Source: Chondrosia reniformis
Lineage: Eukaryota; Porifera; Demospongiae; Chondrillida; Chondrillidae
NCBI GenBank assembly: GCA_947172415.1
Contig: OX359201.1
Location: 930,001 to 994,000, forward strand
Length of the DNA stretch: 64,000 nucleotides
Reading direction: 5' to 3'
Shown here: in pieces, positions 46,720 through 60,100 of the stretch
How positions within the stretch are numbered: the first letter of the stretch is position 1
Layout: each line of letters starts with the position of its first letter
Program-made: the position numbers and the translations under genes
Notes under the pieces: generated by a model
Told to the model about the DNA's origin: nothing
Database searches by the model: none
What the model saw: only the letters and a program-made list of their open reading frames with translations

Positions 46720-48251
46720 TCAATCTCTTTCAAATGACCTGCTCCTTGACCTATATCTCGAATCTCTACCCCTGGGACTTCCCCTTGAGTAAGACCTATG
46801 TACGCAGTAAAGACATACATGCATACTTAAAACCACACGACTCATTTTTGGCCTATTGTGCCATTTGGACAATGTCGGTCAACCTAAACCACTTTTGCAC
46901 TAAATAGGAAACTTTGGCATATCCTGACTGAATTACCTTTCATTGCTTCCGTCTCTCTTTGGAGACCTGGATAATCTATTGGTGGTTATAGAGTACATTC
47001 AATTACTACTTCTGCACATACGTACGTACGTACATAGATATGCGTATATCAATCAAGCATCATATAAATCATTCTAACAAAGATTTTGCTTTTAACATTG
47101 CTGGCAATTTTTGTTTATAAAACAAGCAATTAGATTAGTTTTAAAACCCAATTGGAACACTGATATCAAATATTTTTAAAACAAGCAATCAAAAAGATAA
47201 AAAGGATATTAAGAGGAAGTCAAAACAATTTTATTATGCACCATAAAACAATAAAACTCTAAATAAGCTGATGATTATCAAACAGTTTGTAACAAGAACC
47301 TCAGATAATGCCTTAGAACAAAAACGTCAGTCAAGACCTACATCTCTTTAGTTTTTTGAGCACCTATGTATATCTAGACAATTAAAAGACTAAAGATGAA
47401 CCATCTCAGTTCGACACAGTGAGAAGAAATCCTCATTCTATCATCTTCAACTTCTAACCTGACATTGAAACCTCACCTTTGTGGAGGGCTCCTACTGTCA
47501 TTCCTGTCATGTCTGGCTCTATATGGTGGAGACCTGAGTAGTGTAGTTGAGGTGGAGATCATGTGATTATCAGGTGACGTGCGAAGATGAAGAACACATC
47601 CCAAATGATGAGTATGTAAGTCGCAGAAGCAATCTATCGCAGACACTTAATAATGGAAGGTAGAATAATTGAGTGCGAAGTTAAGGATGGATGTAGGATG
47701 TAGGATGTAGGTAGTAGTAGATGTGATTATCCTGTAGAGAGAATTGAGTCACACAAAAATATAATACGTGCTATACAAGCAGTCGTAATAAACACCATTT
47801 TAACTATCATAAAATGGCAGTCACCTTATGAAAACCTTAGAAAGATGTCTACTAATTTAAGCGTTCTCTTACACCGCCCAAGGCACTAAACTAGGGCTTA
47901 CCTGCTTCTACTGCGGTATCGCGGCGACTCTCTGTCTCTCCTATACTGGCTACTTATGACTGGCGGCCGCGGTCCCCTCCCGCCGTAGGCTTTTCTGCCA
48001 CGATAATCCGGTTTACTAGAGGGCTTGGCTAATTCTACTCTAATTCTGGCTCCACACACGTTTCGCCCGTCCATTTCATAAACGGCATCTTCAGCATCTC
48101 TGGGATCCTCAAACTCGATAAAGGCGAATCCAGGCGGATTCCTAGCTACCCATACGCTGACGAGGTGACCGTATTTAGAAAACTCTCGTTCCAGTTCGTA
48201 TTTAGAACCGCCAGAGCCAAGATCTCCAACATAGACCCTGGTAGAAGCCAT
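46720..48251 (-). CDS. SR splicing factor, SRSF3-like
   Basis: Four exons on the minus strand: 47902-48251, 47477-47533, 46937-46966, 46720-46795; 170 aa, close to the 164 aa of SRSF3. The N-terminal RRM has RNP2 RVYVGDLG and RNP1 [18 protein letters not shown], with the SRSF3/7 signature [10 protein letters not shown]. The RS tail is spread over three tiny phase-2 exons ([19 protein letters not shown], then SPKRDGSNE, then [11 protein letters not shown]). There is no zinc knuckle, which argues against SRSF7. Nuclear pre-mRNA splicing and export factor. The last three exons were found by splice-phase matching. Each begins with a g followed by tct, completing an Arg-Ser pair. Divergent from the LEKR1-like gene across 173 bp. 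Confidence 0.92.
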
Positions 48252-48424
48252 TCCACGGATACCGAAGAGAAATTATACTTCGGTTACAAATTGACAAAAT
48301 CACACAAAAACAAATGATTTCCACGCGCGACAAACTCCTTTATCAAACCATCAAACGTGTTCGTGACGTTAGGGAGTTTTTAAACCAATCAAAGTAACGT
48401 TTCTATGGTAATTCTGCAAACAAA
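48252..48424. promoter_or_regulatory. Divergent promoter, SR protein / LEKR1-like
   Basis: Only 173 bp separate two start codons on opposite strands. It contains ccacgcgcgac and several ttcgttc/caaac words, and no clear TATA box. Bidirectional use is inferred from spacing alone. Confidence 0.6.
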
Positions 48425-51400
48425 ATGGCGGAAGCCGATAAAGCGTTCATCAACTTCCACAAAAATGAATCTCTTCGAGATCTCCCCGATGACCTTAAAG
48501 CATTGCCGAGAGAGGAGACAGTTTGCAAGTTTTGCGGGGTTAGTTATTTAATTCATCACGAAATTAAGGCTCTGCAGGAGCGAGTGAAGGAATTGGAGAG
48601 TTATGAAACGAAATGGAAAGAATCTTTTGACATTCAAATTAACTTGAAAAGTAAAATTAGCAAATTGGAAATGAAACTAATGAATTTACAAAAGGAATTG
48701 ACTCAAAGTCAAGAATGGTTAGTGCATTGTGCGCATTATGTAGCGAATTTATGATTTTATACTTTTTATTCACAAAAATCTTATATACAGACTATCCATT
48801 GGTACTGACATATGTATAGTTGTATTGCATAATATCTACGTATAAATGTAAACTTTCTAATTAGTATCTTTGAGATTGTTCATCTTTTAGTCTTTTTGAG
48901 TGTCTAGACTCAGTTAATCTTTGGGGTTCCACTGTTACGACCCTGGGAGTCTTCTTCAGCAATTGATGACCTAATATCATACTAACTTGTAAACAGTCAG
49001 CGATAACTATCAGAAACAGGTGTCATTAAAAAGATTAATTTCCTATAGACACAGTCGCCTGCAATATGAGGTAAATTATTTCCTGGACATACGTAGTACT
49101 TGGGGAAAACCTATTAATAGAGCTTTGGATAAAGATACACTTTTACGCATATCAACTTTTCTTACTTTTGTTTTGATTTGTAAGATTAATAGGGGAAGAG
49201 AGAGGGGGAGAGAGAGAGTGTGTTAAGTTGACCAATTATCCCATTTTATTCTTATACGTATATACGTATATAGGTTGAGTGAGAGGGATAAACAAGTAAT
49301 TTGTATGAAAGATGAAAATGATACACTACAAGAAAACCTCTCATTGAAAAACAGAGACCTTTCAACAGTGAAAATGGAAGCTAATGAATTAGCTAAGGAT
49401 TACAGCGAATTGAGGTATATATGTACGTACAGTTTTATACATATGTTAAACAATTAACTATTTCACTTTTATTGAGTATATATACGTATTATTAAGAGCT
49501 GAACATAATTTGGAGGTGACAATATGCTATTGATCATTGAGGTTTTTAGGAAAAATTTGGGGGCAAACCAGAAATTATTCTAGTGGGTGTGGTCAGTGGG
49601 TGTGGCTAGCCCTCCCCCACCCTGAAAATAAGGAGGGGGGCGTAGATTGGAGATGGCATTTAAGTATGTATGTACGTAGGTTTTGCTATATTCCTCTTCT
49701 ATTGAGTACATTAAGTGTATTTGAGATAGCTGAAGTTGTACATACTCACAGACAGACCATTTGAATGATCCATTTTGTTAGATGTTAACAAATGTACGTA
49801 ACTGTAATTCCTAATCAAAAGTTATTAGCTGTAGTTATGTTGACAAATTAGCAGCTTAAATCTGATTTGTTCTTGATTTGGACATAATAATAATAATAAT
49901 AAGGATACGTACGTAGTTTATTATTGTGACATGCTATACAAAACTGATATCAATAAAGACAACCCAACCACAAGGGTTTATAAGTCACACTAAGAAGAGT
50001 TCATCCTTATAGAGTAGCTTAGGTACAATTGGATAGTTTGAATTGGAGTGAGGGGGAAAGTAAATTACGTATATACAATTATAAAGCTACATGGATATAT
50101 AAACTAAGCGACTGATTTGTTAAGTAAGTACATGATATAAATACAATTGATGATTTGTCTATTAGGGTAGAAGAGGACTTAGAGGCACTTCTGAAATTGG
50201 GTAGAGAATAGACATTTTTATAATATTTATTATACTCATTAAATAATTTACAAATGAAGCATTTGGTAATAAAGTGAATGGCATCCTCAATCTCACCAGA
50301 GTATGAAATGTACACAATGTTGTATAGTATATGTACGTATGTATTATCTTTCACAATTCAACTTCAATATGTTAACCTAATATTGATGTTATGAGTATAT
50401 TTAAGATATCCGTATATACTGTATGTCCGTATAATGTGTATTTGGGAATTTCTCAGAAATATTTCTACTGCCTTATGTACGTGCATACATACATAGCTGT
50501 ATCTCCATATTGCCCTCTATTGTAAGGAAATACCATACGTACGTATGTGTGGTAATAAAAGTGATATACGTACGTACGTACATACATACGTTTGTGTGAA
50601 CAGGTGACAAATATGTATGTATAGGTTCTTTTGAATTACAGTATTCAGTTTATTGTTCCTCAATGGAAATGTATTGTTATAATAACTGTAAATGTGTAAA
50701 TATAGGTTTGCATACATATACGTAGTTAATGATTCCTCTTGTATTATTGTCTGTATATATGACTGTCTGTATATATGACTGTCTGTATATATGACTGTCT
50801 GTATATATGACTGTCTGTATGTATGACTGTCTGTATGTATGACTGTCTGTATGTATGACTGTCTGTATATATGACTGTCTGTATGTATGACTGTCTGTAT
50901 GTATGACTGTCTGTATGTATGACTGTCTGTATGTATGACTGTCTATATGTATGACTGTCTGTATGTATGACTGTCTGTATGTATGACTGTCTGTATGTAT
51001 GACTGTCTGTATGTATGACTGTCTGTATATATGACTTTGTTATATTATTGATGATCATTGTCTGTATACAGAGAAAGACAAAGGGCAGTGTCACACAGTG
51101 CCAGTTTGGTCTCCCGGGCAAGCTTGGGACAGGATTGGCAGATGTGTGTTCAAGATATCAGCTCATCGCTGGAGCACTTCTCTGCCTCCATGGCTGCCTG
51201 CACTTCTAGAGTAGTGTCACAGGTCGAAGTGTGGAGGAGGGGATGTGACAACAGGAGGGCTGAGATGGAGAGGAACACACTTAAGGCTGAACTAAAGGTG
51301 GATGAGCTGAGACGAGAAGTTCAGCTCTGTAAGGATGAGTTGCTGAGGAACCAGTCAACTGCAGATGGACATTCAAAAGAGTTGCAGCGTGAGTGAACAC

Positions 51401-54400
51401 ATTAACACAGAATCATTATCTATATATGTTTAAGTATTGGTAAGGTACGTATAACTTGAGTTAAATGTAACACAGTTGGCCCTAATAGACTGTATTATAG
51501 AAAGCCTTATGTATACAGCCTGTTATATCAACTGCACCATATACGTACAGTGTATATACGGCACTATACCCCTATATGCATATACATACATACGTACATA
51601 TCTGATTACATTGTACTTATGTACGTATCTGATTGTAGAAGAACTGGTCAAATCAAACTCAAAACTTCAAAGTCTCAATGAACAAGTCAAATCTCAAAGT
51701 TTCAAGATTAGGTAGGAAACGTCAGATTCACTGTTATCATTAGACTCCATCATCACCAGTGCATATTTGAAAATGGTGTATCACGTCCTCACCATTCTAG
51801 TACATGATGCATGCATTCCTTTTCTGATTACTAGTGAACTGACTTCAGAGTTGAATAGATGTAGAAAGACTCATTTACAGGAGAAACAGGATCTGTCAAC
51901 CAAATACAACTGGTTCGTAGTACATGGTACATACGTACGTATGTAGAGTATAGTGTATTTACGTATGATTAATGGTGTGTTATTTCCGTGTGAAGCTTGC
52001 AAAAGGAAAGTGCTAACAAGTGTAGAGAAAAGGAGGAACTAATTGCAACACTTGAGTGAGTAACAGTTCACTGTACACACTTCAGTCTTACAATGTATAT
52101 GAATACGTACGTATGTGAGACAGTCTATAAATACGTAAATGATACAGGTTGCATGAATAATCTAACGCGTACCTCTACTTATGAGTAAAGGTCTATGGGG
52201 AACTACATACGTAGGTCTAGAGGAGCTTTGGTTGGGGATACAAGTGTTCTCTCCTGCATATATTTTACTAAGTGTTTCCATTCTTTCTTACAGGAACTTG
52301 AAGGGAGAGTTGGAGAGTGTGCGGAGAGGAGCAGTGAAGGACAAACAATCTTTTGATGAAGAATGTTTCCAACTCACAGCCAAGATAAAAGGGCTTCAAA
52401 AGTCTCTAAAAACTGAACAAGTGGAAAGAGTCACTTTGAAGGAAGAGCTTAACAAGAAGCAAGCCCAGTTGGATCAACAAGAACATGTTAGTATTGACCA
52501 GATATGCAGTTGAAAGAACACAATGATAATCTTTATAGACAAACCTTAGTTATGGATATTATGTGTACTAGTGTATGGTGTATACGTGGGTACTCATTTA
52601 CGTGAGTCTGTGACCACACGCACATCCCACAAGCCGGTAGTACAGAACTACTTAACCAGAAAACAATAATACAATGTGTTACACAACCACTGTAATTACT
52701 TAACTGTACTGATGATGCATATACGTATGTACGTACTTAACTGTACTAATGATGCATATACGTATGTACGTACTTAACTGTACTAATGATGCATATACGT
52801 ATGTACGTACTTAACTGTACTAATGATGCATATACGTATGTACGTACTTAACTGTACTAATGATGCATATACGTATGTACGTACTTAACTGTACTGATGA
52901 TTTGTATACGTATGTACGTACTTAACTGTACTAATGATGCATATACGTATGTACGTACTTAACTGTACTAATGATGCATATACGTATGTACGTACTTAAC
53001 TGTACTAATGATGCATATACGTATACGTGATTGATTATGCAATGTTATGCAGTTGTGTCCCAGGCTGCGTGTCTCAGGACCTTTTCTCGTGTACATTGCT
53101 AGTTGTCAGTGTAGCCATCTTGTTGTGACTAGTGTGTGTGTTCTGCGTAGGAGGTGACACAATGTAGCACTAATTGGATTAGCAGCTGGCCTTGCTAGTC
53201 CAGCATATGTCAGCCTCTGTGTGTGTGTTGTGTAGTAAACACTTCTTTTAACCAACCTTTGATACTTGAATACTCATAGTCATCCTATGGTTATGTTTCA
53301 CAACTGTACTGCTAGTTAGTGTAAATTTATAGTGTGAAGGAAAGGGGGTGATATCTTACTAGTATGATATGGGTACATATAGGTACGTACATACCTACAT
53401 ACTAAATATAAGCTGTACGTACGTATAAATATTGCTTACATTCATATGTACGTATATGTATATTTGTACATTAATATGTACATAGTAGGTGTATGATGTC
53501 ACAGACTGCCTAGTACAGTAGAGGTACTTTTACCCTTATAAGTAATATGTAACATTCGAGTTCAACATTACCTTTCTGTAGGATCATACAGAAGAGACTA
53601 GTTTGCTTCGTTGTAAATTGAAAGAGTCTGAAGAAGAAAGGTACGTGTGTAAGATCATCTAAATACATAACAGAATATTCTATTTTACTACACATATATG
53701 TTGGACATATCTCTTTGATGAACCACCTTAAGAATAGCTTAGTACGTACGTATTGACAGTTACTGAGTACGTACATATGCACACACAAAGACTTTGATTG
53801 TTGGTCTGTTTATATGTATCCAGATTGAGTAGTAGTGCTACTAGCCAGAAACACATTGCGACACTGAAAGCTGATATTGCACAATGGCAGTCCAAGGTAA
53901 GTACGTATGTATGTATGTGAAGCAAGAACCGCATACGTATGTACATACGGACATAGTATACTAATAATGTATAAATATATGTAAGTGCTCTTTTGCATGA
54001 TGACTGTATTTACACTACGTACGTATGTTACTTTAGTATGCCTACGTATGTACATTTAGTACTTAAGTAGGATTGAGGACTAGTAATTACATGTAAAGTT
54101 GTCCTGTGACATTGTTTTTACAGTATAAAGAAGACTTGAAAGCTAAAGAGGAAGAGTTCAACCTCAAGATAAAGGAAATGGAGACCAAGCTTTACCTCAA
54201 GCACAAGATGGTACGGACATCAACACAATGGATCACTTTGGATCACTGCATAGGATGAATTAGTTGATACATGTATTGAGTGTATTTGAAGTGATTTGAA
54301 CATCATTCAGGCAGCACTATAAACAATTATTGAGGTTTAATCTAATATCTGCCCAAAATATCCAGTACCTATGGCTCAACCTGGCCTCTACTTAACATAG

Positions 54401-56165
54401 ATAATTGGAGCAAATACGTATGTACTCACACGTATGTGAAGAAAGTATAGATATACATACTATACAAACATATGTACATGTATATACGTATGTATGTGCG
54501 TACATATTATTAATAAATTGTGCAACAAAATTTATTTAGAAAATACGTATGTGTACTATTTGTGCAAGTCTCTCTCATTGCCTGTATGTATGTACATACG
54601 TATATCCTTGAGTCTCCATTTGACTCTTGTTATGTACTTACTGAATCACTGGCTCTAATTCCACTTAGCACTGTTGCTTGCCTGATTAGGTTAACCTGAT
54701 GTTTTGCCTATTTGTGGTGTAGTAATCTAATTTCCTATGGGACAATGTTATTTCTGGAACAATGAGTAACAAGAGATGTTGCTTTTGTTATGTAGGAAAT
54801 GGAGGAGATGAAGAGTCTTCATACAAGTGAAACTGAACATCTGAATAACGACCATCAGTACTCTCTATTGAAACAGAAGGAACAGTTGGAGACTTACATC
54901 AATGAGGTATGTATGTATGAACGTATATGAAACTACACATGCATCTTATTCACTTAGTGCTGTTCAATCCATACTCATATCAGTAGCTACGTACGTACAT
55001 ATGTGCATGCACTAGATAGTAGGTAATTATTAATGTCTTGCAGGATCTTATACAAAATTATATTTTGTGAGTTGTGGGACTTTCCCTTGTCAGTAGACCT
55101 TCAAATACCTATTTATGTTGTCTTTTTTTGGCTGTCAATACACTTTATAATAGTTGTGGTTGTGATTATCAAAATGCTATAAAGTGACTATTGTACATAT
55201 GTACATGTGCATTCGTATTTAGTTAAGAGCTGCTCTGAGAGATACCAGTAACCATGTCAGTGGAAATAACCTGATGAATCTGAAGGAACAGTTGGAGAAG
55301 GAGAGGGTGAGTTAATTTCCTTTAGAAATGTTGATCAGTTCCTATGTGACTAAATTGTACAATATGTACGTACGTAGGTTCCTTGTATGTTTATGGTTTA
55401 GTTATAGAGGTACGTACGTATGCATACATGTGTTTGTATACTAAGGTCCTATGTATACATACGTACGTACACATGTAGGTGCATATATACATACATATGT
55501 AGATGGAAGGACTGCACTAGAGTGTATGTGCAGTACGTAATGTTTTCTGTACTGGTTGCAGCTGAGCAATGAAGCAGAAATGGTAGCCCACATCAGAGAG
55601 GTCAAAGATTTGGAGCTGTCTCTTAAAGAGAAAGAGGAAGAAAGAGAATTGGATCGACAGCAACATAGAGCAGAATTGGAGAAGATGAAACAAGAAATTG
55701 ATCAGCAAAAGTTTGATTTTACTCAATTAATGGGTAGATTACAGGAGAAAGATGCTGTCATTGCACAACAGGCAAAAGAACTACAAGAAGCTAAAGAGGA
55801 GGTTGGCACAGCAATGTAGTAAACTTGTGGTTTGCACATTACTGATTAGAGATATTTAGGTGGTGCATCTTGACTTGAATTTCACTTTTCCTTAATTTCT
55901 TCTGTAGGTCAATCATTTGCAAGAAACTGTTCAGCATGAATGTGAAGAACGACTTGAATTAAAAGAAGCTTTGACTGAGATGAAGGAACAATTCCACTCT
56001 TACAAGAAGTCTGTAGCTGTCCCACGTGTCCCATCCTCTCAATCTCACTCTCGCCCCCTCACCCCAAAGGACAGCCTAGAGGAGTCGAGACAGAGAATAG
56101 CGTCTGCTACTGGTAGAACTAGCTCAAGGAAACTACAAAGCAGAAATGGATTTCCTCTCATTTGA
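48425..56165 (+). CDS. LEKR1-like Leu/Glu/Lys-rich coiled-coil protein
   Basis: Fourteen exons: 48425-48717, 49274-49414, 51072-51388, 51639-51711, 51835-51912, 51996-52055, 52294-52486, 53582-53640, 53824-53896, 54124-54210, 54796-54906, 55223-55306, 55562-55801, 55908-56165; 688 aa. The N-terminus LPREETVCKFCGVSYLIHHE, followed by a coiled coil, resembles vertebrate LEKR1 (REETVCKYCGVSYL as I recall it). The CxxC pair may bind a metal. The rest is continuous heptad sequence, ending in a Ser/Arg-rich tail (VPSSQSHSRPLTPKDSLEE). Likely cytoskeletal or centrosomal by composition; function unknown. Several exons are under 80 bp. Confidence 0.78.
50745..51037. repeat. 16-bp tandem repeat (tatatgactgtctgta)
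   Basis: About 18 copies with tatat/tgtat variants, ending some 30 bp before the acceptor tctgtatacag of the exon at 51072. The repeat word tctgtata itself forms part of that acceptor. Confidence 0.94.
52697..53026. repeat. 37-bp tandem repeat in a LEKR1-like intron
   Basis: Nine copies of a unit starting acgtacttaactgtactaat and ending atacgtatgt. One unit differs (gatgatttgtatacg). Confidence 0.94.
53045..53270 (+). repeat. Dispersed repeat family C, copy 1
   Basis: Shares with 62645-62862 the blocks ttgtgtcccaggctgcgtg, agctggccttgctagtcc and ttaaccaacctttgatac in the same order and spacing. LEKR1-like intron, directly after the 37-bp array. Confidence 0.82.
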
Positions 56166-57127
56166 GAACTTGCACTCTTTGATTATTTTCATTAATGATT
56201 GATCTATGTATGTAGCTATGCATTTTTGTACAAAGTGTTATTTATAATACAACTACGTATATTTTACATAATTATATTCATTTATATATAAGAGGCAAAT
56301 CTTGTATTATAAGCTTATATGCCAAAGTCAAATGGGCAAATATGAAGCTTAAATATATAAATTGGTGTCAACACACTACCCAAATAATTAATTAAAATTC
56401 ATGTATATAAATACATGCATAAAGTAAATAACAACAATTAAATTCACACTCATAAGCCAGATCCAGTACTATAATACAGAACACTATATATAGAATTATC
56501 AAAAATCATTTCAATACATATATATGTGCATGCATGACTGCAAAAATTAGTTTTAAGGCATACGTAGTTCATCATGCATCACTGTAGCTTGTTTAGTAAC
56601 CTTGAATGCCATGCACATGTATATTTTCATGCACTTTCCTACTCTTATACTGTAAATATATATAATACATGCCAAGGATTCACAGAAGATCAAGACAAAG
56701 AAAAAGACAGAGACTCCCAGGATCACTGGTGAAGGGTGGAATTCCCTGAAACGGCTGTCTGACCCAGTGGAGAAGAAATGAAAGAAGGGAAAAGAAGGAA
56801 GAAAAGACTCCTGTATCTTCATCCAAAGCTCTCTTCAGGTTTAGTTCCCCTATAGGCTCTTTTAACAGAATAGGCATAGCATGTAGGAAAATGGTATCTT
56901 AGATTTTTCATGTACAGCAATAATAACAATAACGATAAGTCCATCAGCATACATAAATTGGGGTATTAACAGCAATTAAATTCACACTCATTATATAAGT
57001 CCAGAGCTACAGCTAGTTGAAAAAGAGTCACTAACGTACACTATATAGAATTATCATTTCAATACATGACTGCAAAAAAGTTAGTTTAATTTTGTCTGAT
57101 CAAACAAATGAGAAGGCGCCTTGATTT
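56166..57127. other. Convergent intergenic region
   Basis: Between the LEKR1-like gene (+) and the SRCR/FN3 gene (-). Besides the family-A element at 56684-56945 there is only AT-rich sequence. Confidence 0.5.
56684..56945 (-). repeat. Dispersed repeat family A, full-length reverse copy
   Basis: From ggattcacagaagatcaaga to acaataacgataagtccat, the reverse of 32160-32432 over its whole length. Intergenic. Confidence 0.88.
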
Positions 57128-60100
57128 TTACTTTTTGTTTCTGTATGTCCTCAGTCTGATGTGGACCCCTTCACTTCTCCCAGCACTATTTTCAGCATAC
57201 AGGATCAAAGTATAAAATGTGCCTGGAAGCAATCCTCTCAACTGGTATGATCTTAGACTGCTCGAGATGTATACCGACCGAAGAGTTGGGTCATCTGAAT
57301 CAGTTTGATCTACCTGGTACTCCAGATAGTATCTGGTAAGATTACCATGAGTGACGGCTGGAGGTTTCCAACTGATACGTATAATGTTTGCATCCAAGGG
57401 ATATCCGCTGAAAGCATTTACATGACTTGGAACTACATATATAAGATGTCTGTAAGCTTATACATAAGGCATTTTATATTGCATGTGCCTTTTATCTCCT
57501 ATATATATACAAGACTTTAGTCATGCATACTGCTGCAGGCTTTGAAATCCTCCACTACTGCATAGAGAGTAGTAGACTATACAGATCAGAACAGAGGTGA
57601 ACGCTCTTTTTGTTTACACATGCAGGTTTCACTGTATACATATGTATATAAAAATAGTGCTTATACATGTGGCTCTTTCATGATCAACATACCTGATGAT
57701 TTTGTTGTTACTACAATTGAACTACTGAATGGTCCCACAGTTGTTCCTGATATATAGGCAACCTTGATAGTGTATGCCTTTCCTGGAACAAGATCATCAA
57801 CAATAATATTGTCACTAGGCTGAACTGTGTGAATAACAGATCTTCCAGTTCCATTAGCTAACTTGTACCACACCCTATAGCTGTCGATAGTCAAGGAATA
57901 TTGAAGTTGTGGTTTACTTGTAACAAGGAGGACTACACTCTTTGAGGTAACCCATGACTTGAGATAAGTAATTTGTGGCACTGGACCTAAAATATTGACA
58001 ACAACATTTAAGTCAAAACTTGCTTGATTAACAAATAGGGACTTCATGCTGCTGATGAAGACCTCTATATAGGTCAGAATTAATGTTTAATTTCTGTTAA
58101 TACTTTTTGCTAATGTTTAAACATTTCAATTACCAAATAGGACGCATATGTACAGCATAATAATATGCATATTTATACATGCATGCACAGAAACGTTATG
58201 CATACGTACACTCAATGACTGCTATATTATCTACATACATATACCTGCACATACAACTCCAGCATCATCATCTTTTGTACAAGACCCTACATTATTCCAT
58301 CCATCATGGAGACAAAAGCACAAAGAAGATTCAAGTCCAGTGCAGTTCACATTAGATATCGCTGGACCATAGGAAATTGTAGAATTGCTAAATGTTCCAC
58401 CTTTAGTTACCCTGACAACTCTACCAAATCCAAGCTGATTACATACAACCTTTGCATCATTAGTATCCCAGTTTATATCACAGACAGTTCCCCAAGCATT
58501 ATTGTACACTTGAACGTGTCCTTCAAATGGAGTACTTCCACCAACAAGACGTACATTAAGTTGATCTGTGCATGTATATATAAAGTGAAATATTGAAAAT
58601 ACATACTTAATCATGTATTTAAAATTAAACTGTCATTTGTATTGATGTAATAGTCATAATCAAGATTTAGATCCTTTTTATACTGGCCATGGCCCTTTTT
58701 GGAAGGTAACCTATATGATTTCCAAGTCTGCTAGGTGTGGAAAAGTCATTGGTTATGCTAATGTATGCTCTACTGTACACATGCACATGCAATTTAAGTG
58801 TTATAATTAACTGCACAATACATAATATACATTTCGCCATGCATATACCTTATACAGTGTAGTGGTTACGTATAAACCTTGAACTATGTACGTATATCAG
58901 AGAGTACAGTAGTACTCTCTAAGTAGGGATGGGCTTCTTCTTTTTCAAATGAGCCAGTGCTAACATGCGAACTTACACAGGTAAATACAAGTACTAAATC
59001 GTTATTAATGTTTCCAACTAGGCTACCCTAGGTTTCAACACACACTATCCGAAGCATGTTACTTTTGAAGGTGCCAAATATGGCGACTCTTCGGATGCCA
59101 TTTTTTAATTAAGTATCAAATTCTCTCTATATACAAAGTATTCAAAAAAAGAAGTTAAAAGTAGGGATGGCAGTGCCCACAACAGGGATTGGCACATCTG
59201 TAAAAAGTAACGAAACAAGACAGTGATCATAATAATATGGCCTAACCATGCAGAGGTGGCATATATACTAAAACTTAACTATATATATACACATTTTCTG
59301 CTTCTATCATGATCGTTACTTTTTCCAGATGTGCCAATTGCTGTTGTAGGTACTACCATCCCTACTTTTAACTTCTTTTTTGAATGTTTTTATATAATGT
59401 AACTTGTATATATGTATATAGCTGGATATATAAAATTGCTCCCAGCCCAATTGTTGCACTGTTCTGTGTGTCTGGGAACCTTTACTTTAAATATAGTTCG
59501 ACTTCCTACTTATCCAGGGCAGCAAATCGTCTCTTCAGGGACAGACAAGAGCTTTGGGAGAGCATTTTTGCTTCTCCATCATGTCGATCTGGAACAGCAG
59601 ATGTAGACTTTCCCACCAAAAGTCAAAACTCATAGTATTTAATACAGTTCATCAGTGTATTAATAGAGCAACGGCTGCTATAGTGGTTAAGACATAGGCT
59701 AGAGGGCTTTACGGCATATAAAATGCTCTCACCCGAGGGCGCAAAGTAAAATACACAGTCTTAATAAACCATGCTGCCAGTCCTTTATAACACTCACCAT
59801 TACACTGCAATGCTATGTCTTCTCCATGGTGACAGTCATTGTTTCCCCAACCAATATGGGTGCAATTTGCCAGAAATAAATCTGTAGGCTGACAATGTAA
59901 ACTCTCAAGCCAAATCTGTCCAATCCCCTCTCCATAGTGCGTTGTGGAGTTAAGGGAGTGTAATCCAGCAAATCCAAGCTGGTGGCAAGCTACTTTGCCA
60001 TCTACACTTTCAAATCCATCATCACAAATAGTTCCATATCTTCCCTTGTAGCTAATTTCTAGTCTACCATTGTGAGGAGCCGTACCACCAACAAGCTTTA

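Noticed and set aside
50744-51121. Minus-strand frame with Tyr-Ile-Gln-Thr-Val-Ile-His-Thr repeats
   Set aside because: Open frame created by the 16-bp tandem repeat.
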